From Sedimentisphaerales bacterium (GTDB lineage Bacteria > Planctomycetota > Phycisphaerae > Sedimentisphaerales > Anaerohalosphaeraceae): a stretch of 64,000 nt of DNA. The stretch is taken from contig JANQGW010000183.1 in NCBI GenBank assembly GCA_028282905.1, positions 1 to 64,000 of the forward strand. The letters run 5' to 3'. Below the pieces are notes generated by a model. It searched no databases. It was not told the DNA's origin and was given only the letters and a program-made list of their open reading frames with translations. A program made the translations under genes and the position numbers. How positions within the stretch are numbered: the stretch's first letter is position 1; every line of letters begins with the position of its first letter. Shown in pieces: positions 1-8,259 of the stretch.

Positions 1-338
1 ACTGAAATCGCCGGCAGCATCACCACCGACCGCTCCAACGCCGGGAACCAATCGCCGGCCCCCAGGTACACCACCAGCAAAATCGCCAGCAGCGGCCCCT
101 CAAACCAGTTGCCCTTCAAAAACTCCTTTTTGCTCTCGGCATTAAAAAAGCGAACAAGCTTTTCGCCCAAAAACACAAAAAACACCGTCACCTTCGCCGT
201 ATTCAGCAAGGCCACCGGCAGCAGCGGCGTATCAAACCCGTACAGCATCACGAAAATCGCAATCACCGCACCCATCGCCAGAAAACTGACCACCATCACC
301 GAATGCTCAACCGCCGTATTTTTATACGATAACTTCAT
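1..338 (-). CDS. N-terminal part of an integral membrane protein (3' end outside window)
   Basis: Not in the ORF track because it runs off the window. Reading the minus strand from an ATG at 338 gives 112 open codons without a stop. The product begins MKLSYKNTAVEH and shows at least three hydrophobic segments, around residues 14-34, 38-62 and 80-98, so it is an inner-membrane protein with its N-terminus here. Upstream there is only a weak GGGA before the ATG. The family cannot be named safely; an ion-transport protein such as a TrkH/KtrB-type potassium channel with extra N-terminal helices is one possibility, but no selectivity-filter motif lies in the visible part. It points away from recG's upstream region and is in the same direction as recG. 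Confidence 0.6.
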   Translation of the reverse strand, partial: MKLSYKNTAVEHSVMVVSFLAMGAVIAIFVMLYGFDTPLLPVALLNTAKVTVFFVFLGEKLVRFFNAESKKEFLKGNWFEGPLLAILLVVYLGAGDWFPALERSVVMLPAIS

Positions 339-429
339 ATCCCGTTCTTGTTATTCAAACACACCCTTTGCTATCCCAAATCGGAAGATGCCATCCAAAA
401 CGCAAAAATGTCATTCCAAGAAAAAAACT

Positions 430-487
430 GTCATTCCGAGCGCAGCCGAGGAATCTACTTAAACAGCATCGCCGAAGGCGATTCCTC
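430..487. repeat. Dispersed palindromic repeat, family A (copy 1)
   Basis: Intergenic copy of the element reading TCATTCCGAGCG...GAGGAATCT...TTAAACAG, followed by a small palindrome (GCCGAAGGC type). The same core occurs at about 2941, 18070, 37974, 40799, 42108 and 44270 in this window in both orientations. A degenerate half copy (TCATTCCAAG) lies just before it. It resembles REP-type elements in length and position between genes. Confidence 0.75.
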
Positions 488-545
488 AATTTTGCTTTTT
501 ACAATTTGATTTTTGAACTAACTACACTGCCATTTAACCGTTTTG

Positions 546-573
546 GCTCCAAATTTCCAGTTAATTTTGGAGC
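546..573 (-). terminator. Possible hairpin downstream of recG
   Basis: GCTCCAAA and TTTGGAGC form an 8-bp stem just after the recG stop codon on the minus strand. There is no convincing T-run after it in the direction of recG transcription, so it may be only a 3' stabilising hairpin. Confidence 0.3.
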
Positions 574-576
574 GGT

Positions 577-2682
577 TTAGCCCACATCCACCAACCCGAG
601 TTTCTCGCCGAAGCGTTTGATCAGTTCAGTCCGTATCGCCGCATGAGCCGCATTCGTCAGCATCGGGTCGTCTTTAATCATCGCAAACGCATCACGCCGC
701 GCCAGATTCAGCAGCTCAAAATCCTCAACAATATTGGCGATCTTCAAATCCGGCAAGCCATGCTGTCGCGTACTGAACAGCTCGCCCGGCCCGCGCAGTT
801 TCAAATCATGCTCGGCAATCTCAAATCCATCCCGGCTGCGTGTCATAATCTCCAGCCGACTGACCGCCGTCTCGTCCTCGGTCTCGGCAAACAGAAAACA
901 ATACGACTTACTCTGGCCGCGACCAATCCGCCCGCGAAGCTGATGCAGCTGCGCCAGCCCGAACCGGTTGGCATTCTCGATCACCATCATCGTCGCGTTC
1001 GGCACATCAACCCCCACCTCGATCACCACCGTCGAAACCAGCACATCGAGCTTTCCCGACCGAAACGCCGCCATCACTCCCGTTTTCTCATCCGCACTCA
1101 TCTGCCCGTGCAGCAGCCCCACCTCAAACAATGGAAACACCTTTGCTTTCAGCCGATGGTATTCATCCACCGCCGCCTTGATTTGCTTACTGTCAACGTC
1201 TTCCGTTTCATCCGAATCGATCCGCGGATACACAAAATACGCCTGCTTCTTCGCCTTCAGCCGCTGGGCAATAAAATCCATCGCCTTCGCCCTATCGTGC
1301 GGTTGCACCCAGCGCGTAATCACCTCACCCCGCCCCGGCGGACTGTGCCGGATGATCGAAACATCCAGATCGCCAAACGCCGTCATCGCCAGCGTCCTCG
1401 GAATCGGCGTCGCCGTCATCACTAAACAATGCGGCGACTGCCCCTTTCGAAGCCCTGCCCGCTGATGCACACCAAACTTGTGCTGCTCGTCAATGATCAC
1501 CAGCCCCAGGTTCGCAAACTCAATATCGCCCTGCAAAAGCGCCACCGTCCCGACAACAATATCCACCTCGCCGGCCTTGATCCGCTCCAGCAGTTCCGTG
1601 CGTTTTTTCCCGGTCATCCCGCCGACGATCAATTCCCGCCGAACCTGGCTGCCCTCCAGAAACCGCTCCATACTCTGGTAATGCTGCCTCGCCAAAATCT
1701 CCGTCGGCGCCATAATCACCGCCTGGCACTTATTTGCCACCGCCACCAGCGCCGCATACACCGCCACCACCGTCTTACCCGAGCCGACGTCCCCCTGCAA
1801 AAGCCTGTTCATCGGCACCGGCTTGGCCATATCGGCAACGACTTCCTCAATCACCGTCTCCTGATCTTCCGTCAAAATAAACGGAAACCGCCGCCGAATC
1901 CGATGGTCAATATCCTCGCTTCGCTGCATTTCGACCGCCGGGCTGCCGTGCCGCACATGATACCGCTTCAGCGCCAGCCCCGCCTGCATCAGAAACAATT
2001 CGTCATATTTAAGCCGCCGCCGGGCCTGGCCCAGCGTGTCCTCATCATCCGGCTTATGAATCTGCAAGTACGCCTTCTCACGCCCCATGAGTGCATTCTT
2101 ATCTAAAAACGCCGCGTCATACAGCTCCCCCACCATCGGCGCCAATGTCTCAATCTGCGACCGCACGATTTTCTTGATCTGCCAGTTGGGCAGCTTGCCC
2201 GTCGCCGGATACACCGGCCCGCTGATCGCCGACGGGTCCTGCACCTGATCCTCCCGCAGCACAACAAACTTCGGATTGCTCATCTGAAGCTGATACTTAT
2301 ACTTCTTCACCTTGCCGTGCACCAGCAGCACCTGCCCCGGCTCGATCTGGTTGATCAGGTACTTGCCCCGAAACCAAACCACCCGCAAAATCCCCGAATC
2401 ATCGGCCAGCGCCACCTCAAAAATCGGCACTTTCCGATACGGCTGATAATCCGTCTGCTCGACGATCCCCACCACGCAAACCGTCTGCTCAGCCCCAATA
2501 TCGCAAATATCCGACGGCTCCGGCATGAAAACCCAGTCACGCGGATAATATTCCAGCAAATCCCCCGCGCATTCGACGCCAATCTCCCGAAAAGCCTTCG
2601 CCCGTTGCGGCCCAACCCCCGACAAAAACTGCACGGGCGTCTCTAATCCAATCTCATGTACATCCTGTTCCATAAGACCCAT
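577..2682 (-). CDS. recG: ATP-dependent DNA helicase RecG
   Basis: RecG remodels stalled replication forks and branch-migrates Holliday junctions in the cytoplasm. The protein has an N-terminal wedge/OB region (around 75-160), a Walker A motif GDVGSGKT near residue 300, the RecG form of the DExH box (DEQHKFGVHQR) near 400, motif III MTATPIPRTLA near 422, and the motif VI region RGRIGRG, all in the expected order. About 701 residues from the ATG at 2682 fits the family (about 690). The ORF track starts at a TTG at 2745 inside repeat-rich DNA; the ATG at 2682 or another at 2673 is more likely, because the first 21 residues of the track ORF look non-native. No operon partner is visible; the upstream 480 bp are mostly repeats. 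Confidence 0.95.
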   Translation of the reverse strand: MGLMEQDVHEIGLETPVQFLSGVGPQRAKAFREIGVECAGDLLEYYPRDWVFMPEPSDICDIGAEQTVCVVGIVEQTDYQPYRKVPIFEVALADDSGILRVVWFRGKYLINQIEPGQVLLVHGKVKKYKYQLQMSNPKFVVLREDQVQDPSAISGPVYPATGKLPNWQIKKIVRSQIETLAPMVGELYDAAFLDKNALMGREKAYLQIHKPDDEDTLGQARRRLKYDELFLMQAGLALKRYHVRHGSPAVEMQRSEDIDHRIRRRFPFILTEDQETVIEEVVADMAKPVPMNRLLQGDVGSGKTVVAVYAALVAVANKCQAVIMAPTEILARQHYQSMERFLEGSQVRRELIVGGMTGKKRTELLERIKAGEVDIVVGTVALLQGDIEFANLGLVIIDEQHKFGVHQRAGLRKGQSPHCLVMTATPIPRTLAMTAFGDLDVSIIRHSPPGRGEVITRWVQPHDRAKAMDFIAQRLKAKKQAYFVYPRIDSDETEDVDSKQIKAAVDEYHRLKAKVFPLFEVGLLHGQMSADEKTGVMAAFRSGKLDVLVSTVVIEVGVDVPNATMMVIENANRFGLAQLHQLRGRIGRGQSKSYCFLFAETEDETAVSRLEIMTRSRDGFEIAEHDLKLRGPGELFSTRQHGLPDLKIANIVEDFELLNLARRDAFAMIKDDPMLTNAAHAAIRTELIKRFGEKLGLVDVG

Positions 2683-2760
2683 CGTATCCGAAAATCCCAA
2701 ACTCCGCAATCCCCGTTTTTGACCAAAAAACAGCAAGAAACTCAATCCTTAACCCAAACC

Positions 2761-2890
2761 CTTGAGTTCCTGTGTCCTTGAGCTCTTACATTCCTGTATA
2801 CCTGTATACTTACATACTTATATACTTACTTCCATCCTTGTATTCCTGTATTCTTAATATCCGTCCGTGCCTGTCCGTGTCCGTCCACTC
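2761..2890. repeat. AT-rich short-unit repeat tract, family B (inverse orientation)
   Basis: Degenerate tandem of roughly 8-10 nt units such as CTGTATACCTGTATACTTAC, running into CCGTCCGTGCCTGTCCGTGT. The same vocabulary is found, in one or the other orientation, at about 4411-4520, 20615-20720, 23840-23905 and 38600-38680. It lies upstream of recG and is non-coding. Confidence 0.7.
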
Positions 2891-2940
2891 AAGAACAACA
2901 AAAGCCCAAAAAACATCGCAACCTCTCTGACTCACAATAT

Positions 2941-3061
2941 TGTCATTCCGAGCGAAGTATTGTCACCCCGGACACCGATCCGGGGCGAGGAATCTATTTA
3001 AACAGCCATCGGCCGAAGGCCGATTTCTCCATTCATAATTAAAAATTCAACATTCATAATT
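2941..3061. repeat. Dispersed repeat family A (copy 2) followed by family C
   Basis: Starts TGTCATTCCGAGCGAAG, has an inserted palindrome (CCCCGGACACCGATCCGGGG) and continues GAGGAATCTATTTAAACAGCC. It is followed by an AT element, TTCATAATTAAAAATTCAAC, whose reverse complement occurs at 27826-27857. The rest of the 2746-3160 gap holds nothing else recognisable besides the ribosome-binding site of the next gene. Confidence 0.65.
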
Positions 3062-3160
3062 CCAAAGTATTTCCCTTGACCGTCAAACCAATCACCGGAT
3101 AATGGACGCTTGCTTGGAGTTTACTCAGTTGAAAGCTGCGGAAAGAGGAGACAATACTAT

Positions 3161-4360
3161 ATGGGGCTTGAAAACATAGACAGCACAACAACAGAAACCG
3201 CCCAACAGGAAGACCCAATCCAGCCCGACAAGAGGGCTGCTGCCTCTCGTTGGCCCGGAGCAAACTACATTAAAAAACATTGGAAAGGACAACTGCCGCT
3301 CGGAGTGTCATTCTGGGTAAATTATTTCGGACTTTATGTGTTTTTTATTGTGTTTGCAAAGCTGTTAACCGGCCGCAGAAGCTATCTAAGCCCTATCCAG
3401 GCGGCACGTTTTGGCCTTTTGCTGTTGGTAATGGTGGCGATCACCTATCCATGGCGGATTGTCGGAATGTGGCGTTGCTGCACAAATTACGCCGCGACAC
3501 ATCATGCATCCGTAAGAGTCATATTAATTCGATTCATTATCATTGTGGGTGTCCTTCTAACGGCATGTATTCATATCACCTATTGGCCGCTATATAAACA
3601 GCGTTTTGTACATAGTTTTTTTAAGGATTACATGGCTCAATACACGCTGACCCTCCAAGAGGATAATACACTGCTGCACCTGGAAGGCTCCATGGGATTT
3701 GGATTGTCTCGCGATGTCAAAAAAATCCTCGCGGAAAATCCGAAAATTGAAGGAATCATACTGGACACACCCGGCGGACGCGCTTATGAGGGCAGGCAAC
3801 TGGCAAAATTAGTTCAACAACATGGCTTGGACACATACTCCAAGGTAGGCTGCTGCTCAGCTGGAACAATCCCTTTTCTGGCCGGCAATAAACGCTATCT
3901 GGCAAGTGGATGCCCCTTAGTATTTCATCGGGGAAAAAAATTTGAGTATGTTGACAAAAGATTCGATGCAGAAAAAATCCAACGGAAAGATTTTCAGATA
4001 TATCCCAGCAAGGAAATTGAAAGAGCATTTTTTGACAAAGCAATTTCAGAATTAAAGGCCAATGAATACTGGATACCCACAACACAGGAATTGTTAGACG
4101 CCCGTGTTGTCCATGAAATCATTCTTGATGATCAAGACATCGCGGCTTCGAAAAGACTGTATCGACTACTGGAAAGACTTACAAAGTTAGAGATAGAGCG
4201 AGGAATGGAAGAAGTCACATTTGATTTGGAATCATTGGAAGATAAATTCAGAAAGGGCTTAACTTATGATGAACGAGACAAGATACATGATCAATTGGAT
4301 ATAAGCATTGAGAAACTGGAGGCACAATTAGCCTCAGATGCAGACCCAAATGATTTATAA
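3161..4360 (+). CDS. Membrane protein with ClpP/SppA-like serine-protease-fold domain
   Basis: The start at ATG 3161 is chosen over the track's 3110 because AGAGGAG lies about 10 nt before it; this gives 399 aa. Three to four hydrophobic segments occupy roughly residues 43-145, followed by an extracytoplasmic or cytoplasmic domain. That domain has the pattern ILDTPGGRAYEGRQLAKLV, then a Ser in GCCSAGTIPFLAG, then RYLASGCPLVFHR. This is the layout of the ClpP/crotonase-fold periplasmic proteins (COG3904-like), where the Ser in the S-A-x motif is the candidate nucleophile. The C-terminal about 90 residues are charged and helical. Whether it is an active protease is not known. It stands alone between repeat tracts, with no operon partner. 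Confidence 0.6.
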   Translation: MGLENIDSTTTETAQQEDPIQPDKRAAASRWPGANYIKKHWKGQLPLGVSFWVNYFGLYVFFIVFAKLLTGRRSYLSPIQAARFGLLLLVMVAITYPWRIVGMWRCCTNYAATHHASVRVILIRFIIIVGVLLTACIHITYWPLYKQRFVHSFFKDYMAQYTLTLQEDNTLLHLEGSMGFGLSRDVKKILAENPKIEGIILDTPGGRAYEGRQLAKLVQQHGLDTYSKVGCCSAGTIPFLAGNKRYLASGCPLVFHRGKKFEYVDKRFDAEKIQRKDFQIYPSKEIERAFFDKAISELKANEYWIPTTQELLDARVVHEIILDDQDIAASKRLYRLLERLTKLEIERGMEEVTFDLESLEDKFRKGLTYDERDKIHDQLDISIEKLEAQLASDADPNDL

Positions 4361-4410
4361 TCAACAGCAGAAATGGATTGTAAACCGATTTCCCCCCAAA
4401 AACCACATCT

Positions 4411-4530
4411 TCTTGAGTCCCTGTGTCCTTGAGTTCTTGTATTCTAAAAACCCTGCATTCCTGTATACCTGTATTCTTATATCCTTCTGTCCCTTCCGTC
4501 CGTGAAAGTCCGTGTTCGTCAACTTGTCCC
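4411..4530. repeat. Short-unit repeat tract, family B (copy 2)
   Basis: CTTGAGTCCCTGTGTCCTTG, then CCTGTATACCTGTATTC and CCGTCCGTGAAAGTCCGTG: the same word set as at 2761-2890. The ORF track extended the next gene's N-terminus into this tract, which argues against its start at 4512. Confidence 0.7.
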
Positions 4531-4646
4531 AAAACATCCGCGACCCACGATTTCCATTGAATTTAAAGGCGTTTTCTGGTATAATAACGCGGTCTATATA
4601 TAGAGATAGCCAAAGACTCCTTTATCGGACTTTTGGGGGATTGCGA

Positions 4647-6779
4647 TTGATTCGTAAAATTGCTGTTATGGTAATTCTGCTGGCACTGGCCGGACTGCTT
4701 CAAGCCCGGCCGCTCAGCATTATCATCGTCACCAGTGACGCCGGTTCGGAATCCGACTACAGCGATTTTCTGCGCGAAATCTATCTCGACAACGCCGATG
4801 TCGAAATCGACGCCAACCGCTACGACGAACCGCTCAGCAACACCAAAAAACAGCAGCTCGCCGCCGCGAACCTCATCATCGTCTCCAGCGACAACGCCGG
4901 CTCCGACTACAACGGCGACTCTGCCTTCTGGTCCACATTGCCGGTACCGATTCTCTGCCACAACACCGCCCTGGCCCGCAGCAACAACGGCGAAAACTGG
5001 GACTGGTTCGACAGTGGACGAACAACCGAAGCCGTCTCCGAACTCTACCCCGCCGACGCCAATGACGCCCTGTTCGACGGAGTCGATTTAACCGGCGGCA
5101 GCCTGACACTATTCGACAACGCAAAAGATTACGAACTGCCGGACACCCCTTACACCGGCGACGGCGCACTTCTCGCCACCGATGTGACCAACCTGCCGAT
5201 GATAGTCTATTTCGACGGCACCGAACCCAACTATTACCCCGGCTCGGCATACGACCCCAACGGCGCCCCCCGAATGTTCTTTGCCATGCCCGGCAAACCC
5301 TCAACCTTCTTCGATCATGCAGCCGGACCGGCCCGACAATTCCTTCGCAACGCCGTCACCACCCTGCTTCCCGAGTGCTACCAGCCCGGCGACCTTGACT
5401 GCGACCGCGATGTGGACATGGAAGACCTCGCCGCCCTCGCGCAGCAGTGGCTGCTGCAAACAAGTACAGACGACTTCGCCCAAATCGCCGAAAACTGGCT
5501 CGCCGGCGTTGACCTGACTGCACCACAGCCCGATCCGTTCGACTGGACCGACAAACCCGTCATCGGTGACTACGGCATCCTAACCATGAAGGCCAAAAAA
5601 GCCGACGATGACCTCCACGGCGTCCAGTACTCCTTTGATTGTCTCGAAAACCCGCGTCTCATAAGCGAATGGCAATACGACCGAACCTACAGCCCCGCCG
5701 ACCTGCCGCCCGGAACCGATTTGTCCTTCCGCGTCAAAGCCCGCGACACCTCCGGCCGATTCAACGAAACCAACTTTTCAAGCATTGAAACCGTCCGCAC
5801 CGACGGCCTGTTTTACCATGCCGCCGACGCATCGGCCGCTGTCGCACTGGACCCCAACCGATTCATCATGGCCGATGACGAATTTAACATTCTGCAGGTC
5901 TATGACTGGAACGCCCCCGCTTCGGATCCCATTATGCAGACCGATATCTCCGCCGCCATCAGCATCGACCCCGCCCACCCGGAAGCCGACATCGAAGGTG
6001 CCACCTGGTTTGGCAACCGCATTTTCTGGATTGCCTCGCACGGTCGTAGCCGCCATGGCGATTACTGGCCGAGCCGCTACCGATTCTTCGCCACCACCGT
6101 CGCAACCGACGGCAGTGTCACAGTCGATGGCGTATATTTCGATTTGATCGATGATTTGATTCAATACGACCGATTCTGGCTGGCCAACGGTCTCGATCTG
6201 GGCCTTGAAGCCGCCATCGGCACCCTCGGCGACCACATCGACCCCGCAACAATCCCCGATCTGGCCCCGAAAGTCAACGGCCTCAACATCGAAGGCCTCT
6301 GCACCACCGCAGACGGCACCAAAATGTTCATTGCCTTTCGCAATCCGCGTCCCCATATCGACGGCGAAGATATGTCGCTGGTGATTCCGCTGGCAAACCC
6401 CGAAGACGTCGTCCTAAATGGCATGCCCGCCGTTTTGGAAGCTCCCATCCTGATTGACCTCGACGACCTCGGCATCCGCAGCATCGAATATTCGCCGACC
6501 ATTGGCGAATACCTCATTGTCGCCGGCTCACATCGCGGCGGCGAACAAGAACCCATCCAGTACCTCTACAACTACAGCATCGAAAAACAGGACCGCGACA
6601 AACTGGCAACGTTCTCCGACATCACCCCGGAAGCACTCTTCCAGTTCCCCGGCCAAAACGCAATTAACCTGCTCAGCGACGACGGCACACGCATCATCGA
6701 CACCCCCACCGGGCCGCAAATCAACAAACTGCTGCCAATACATCTGCGAACCTATCGAACCCGAACCATCCAGCCTTAA
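4647..6779 (+). CDS. Secreted protein: N-terminal ThuA/GATase-like region, dockerin-like segment, C-terminal DUF3616
   Basis: A TTG start at 4647 is preferred: GGGGGA sits 6 nt upstream and the product then begins with a clean signal peptide (IRKIAVMVILLALAGLLQA). The track start at 4512 lies in repeat DNA. Length is about 710 aa. Residues about 22-250 form an alpha/beta domain recalling ThuA/class-I-amidotransferase folds (LSIIIVTSD, LIIVSSDNAGSDYNG), without a clear catalytic triad. A dockerin-like calcium-binding segment follows (GDLDCDRDVDMEDLAALAQQWL). The last about 330 residues match DUF3616: HAADASAAVALDPNRFIMAD, IEGATWFGNRIFWIASHGRS, NIEGLCTTADG. The next gene is a paralogue of this last domain. 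The substrate is unknown; export and calcium-dependent anchoring or folding are inferred. Confidence 0.7.
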   Translation: MIRKIAVMVILLALAGLLQARPLSIIIVTSDAGSESDYSDFLREIYLDNADVEIDANRYDEPLSNTKKQQLAAANLIIVSSDNAGSDYNGDSAFWSTLPVPILCHNTALARSNNGENWDWFDSGRTTEAVSELYPADANDALFDGVDLTGGSLTLFDNAKDYELPDTPYTGDGALLATDVTNLPMIVYFDGTEPNYYPGSAYDPNGAPRMFFAMPGKPSTFFDHAAGPARQFLRNAVTTLLPECYQPGDLDCDRDVDMEDLAALAQQWLLQTSTDDFAQIAENWLAGVDLTAPQPDPFDWTDKPVIGDYGILTMKAKKADDDLHGVQYSFDCLENPRLISEWQYDRTYSPADLPPGTDLSFRVKARDTSGRFNETNFSSIETVRTDGLFYHAADASAAVALDPNRFIMADDEFNILQVYDWNAPASDPIMQTDISAAISIDPAHPEADIEGATWFGNRIFWIASHGRSRHGDYWPSRYRFFATTVATDGSVTVDGVYFDLIDDLIQYDRFWLANGLDLGLEAAIGTLGDHIDPATIPDLAPKVNGLNIEGLCTTADGTKMFIAFRNPRPHIDGEDMSLVIPLANPEDVVLNGMPAVLEAPILIDLDDLGIRSIEYSPTIGEYLIVAGSHRGGEQEPIQYLYNYSIEKQDRDKLATFSDITPEALFQFPGQNAINLLSDDGTRIIDTPTGPQINKLLPIHLRTYRTRTIQP

Positions 6780-6793
6780 GATCAAAAGCAGCG

Positions 6794-7954
6794 ATGAAAA
6801 CGACCCACAAAACAGTTCCGCTACATATTGAAAAAGCACCCGCGATTTGTCATGCCGGGCTTGACCCGGCATCCAGTGCAAAACCACTGGGTATCCATCG
6901 CAATCGAAATAACACAATCGTAACAGTCGTATCAAAATATCTTAAAAAGCCTTTTTTAATACTGATAGCCGCGATTTCCGTCACTGCTTCTGCAGATGTG
7001 ACCTTTCGCGGCAGCGCCGATGCCTCCGCCGCTGCCGCCCTCGACAATACCCGTTTCATCATAGCTGATGACGAAGACAACACCCTACGCATCTACGACT
7101 CGAACCGCCCTGACACCGAACCGGTTCAAGAGATTGACCTTTCACCAAAGCTATCCGTCGATGAGGACTACCCCGAAACCGATATCGAAGGCGCGGCCCA
7201 ACTCAATAAACGGATCTTCTGGATTACCTCACACGGCCGCAACAAAAAAGGCAAGTACCGCCAAAGCCGATACCGCTTTTTTGCAACCTCATTCACCAAC
7301 GGCAAGCTGTCCGTTGACGGCGTGTATTCCAACCTCGCCAATGACCTGATCGCCTACGATAAAACATATAAACTCGGCCTCGAAAAAGCCATCGGCACCA
7401 AAAACAACCGAGTCAGCCCGGCAAAAATCCCCGATTGCGCCCCCAAAATCGCCGGCTTAAATATCGAAGGCCTATCCACCGCTGCCGACGGCAAAACCCT
7501 GCTCATCGGCTTTCGAAACCCCCGCCCTCGCGTCAATAATAAGGAAATGGCCCTGATTATCCCGCTGACAAATCCCGAAGACGTGCTGCTCAAAAACGCC
7601 AAACCCATTTTGCAAAGTCCCATCCTACTGGACCTGAACGGCCTCGGCATCCGCGGCATGGAATACTCCAGTAAACTGCAAAAACACCTCATCATCGCCG
7701 GCTCCCACAAAGGCTCCAGCTCCGCACCAGCCTCCGCCCTGTACACCTGTGACCTGAAAACTCGCCAAACCCTGAAAATCACTGAATTTACAGATTTCAA
7801 CCCCGAAGCCATTTTCCAATTCCCAAATCAGGAAAATATCATCCTCCTCAGCGACGACGGCACCAAGCTCATCGACACTAACAACGGCGCCATCGAAAAC
7901 AAACAACTCCCCCGCAATCAGCGTACCTTCCGCACCAAAATCATCACCCCGTAA
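6794..7954 (+). CDS. DUF3616 protein, tandem paralogue of the preceding C-terminal domain
   Basis: About 340 residues match the DUF3616 part of the upstream gene nearly end to end (DASAAAALDNTRFIIADDED, DIEGAAQLNKRIFWITSHGR, LNIEGLSTAADGKTLLIGFR). The stop of the upstream gene and this ATG are 14 nt apart, so they are probably co-transcribed. The start is doubtful. The only in-frame ATG (6794) lies before a dispersed palindrome that would be translated as CHAGLDPAS. The signal-peptide-like stretch KKPFLILIAAISVTASA comes about 45 residues later, with no ATG, GTG or TTG between. Either the repeat inserted into the 5' end and is now translated, or translation starts at an unusual codon such as CTG 6962. 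A role similar to the neighbour, outside the cytoplasm, is likely. Confidence 0.7.
   Translation: MKTTHKTVPLHIEKAPAICHAGLDPASSAKPLGIHRNRNNTIVTVVSKYLKKPFLILIAAISVTASADVTFRGSADASAAAALDNTRFIIADDEDNTLRIYDSNRPDTEPVQEIDLSPKLSVDEDYPETDIEGAAQLNKRIFWITSHGRNKKGKYRQSRYRFFATSFTNGKLSVDGVYSNLANDLIAYDKTYKLGLEKAIGTKNNRVSPAKIPDCAPKIAGLNIEGLSTAADGKTLLIGFRNPRPRVNNKEMALIIPLTNPEDVLLKNAKPILQSPILLDLNGLGIRGMEYSSKLQKHLIIAGSHKGSSSAPASALYTCDLKTRQTLKITEFTDFNPEAIFQFPNQENIILLSDDGTKLIDTNNGAIENKQLPRNQRTFRTKIITP
6848..6877. repeat. Dispersed palindromic repeat, family D, inside the 5' part of the second DUF3616 gene
   Basis: TGTCATGCCGGGCTTGACCC continues to CGGCATCCAG. The core CCGG-centred palindrome recurs at 18169-18198 and 19052-19080, and a related form at 32357-32384. 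Here it is in frame with the second DUF3616 ORF. Confidence 0.75.
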
Positions 7955-8259
7955 CCGCTCATTTTAGCACCCCAAATACAATTTCACCCAAAGACTCTGA
8001 CTACCCCGTCAATACCTGAAAATAGTCCGATAAAACACTAATTCAAGCGAATAATTAAATGGTCTCTGGCTTTGCGCTCTATTATGGTGAAAAGTTTTGT
8101 CAATTATGGGCAAATACAGTGGAGAAAAAGTCCGCTAATATTCGACATACAGATAGGCAGAACGGCTCTTTCTGCGCGTGCGGAAAGAGCCGGTTTGTAA
8201 TTTTTGACTTTGAAAATTCGGGTGCGTGAATCTTTGATTTTTATACAGGAGTGTGAACG
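7955..8259. other. Intergenic leader of the giant coiled-coil gene
   Basis: A 305-bp gap with no ORF and no dispersed repeat. It holds a strong hairpin (see the separate entry at 8163) and the ribosome-binding site AGGAG at 8247-8251. No known riboswitch consensus was recognised. Confidence 0.5.
8163..8204 (+). terminator. Hairpin plus T-rich tail: terminator or attenuator
   Basis: CGGCTCTTTC pairs with GAAAGAGCCG (10 bp, loop TGCGCGTGCG) and is followed by GTTTGTAATTTTT. It lies 55 nt before the start of the coiled-coil gene and 210 nt after the DUF3616 gene. It could end the upstream transcript or attenuate the downstream one. Confidence 0.55.

Noticed and set aside
643-2106. Long plus-strand ORFs opposite recG
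   Set aside because: Low-complexity His/Arg/Pro-rich translations; they are antisense shadows of the well-supported recG frame.
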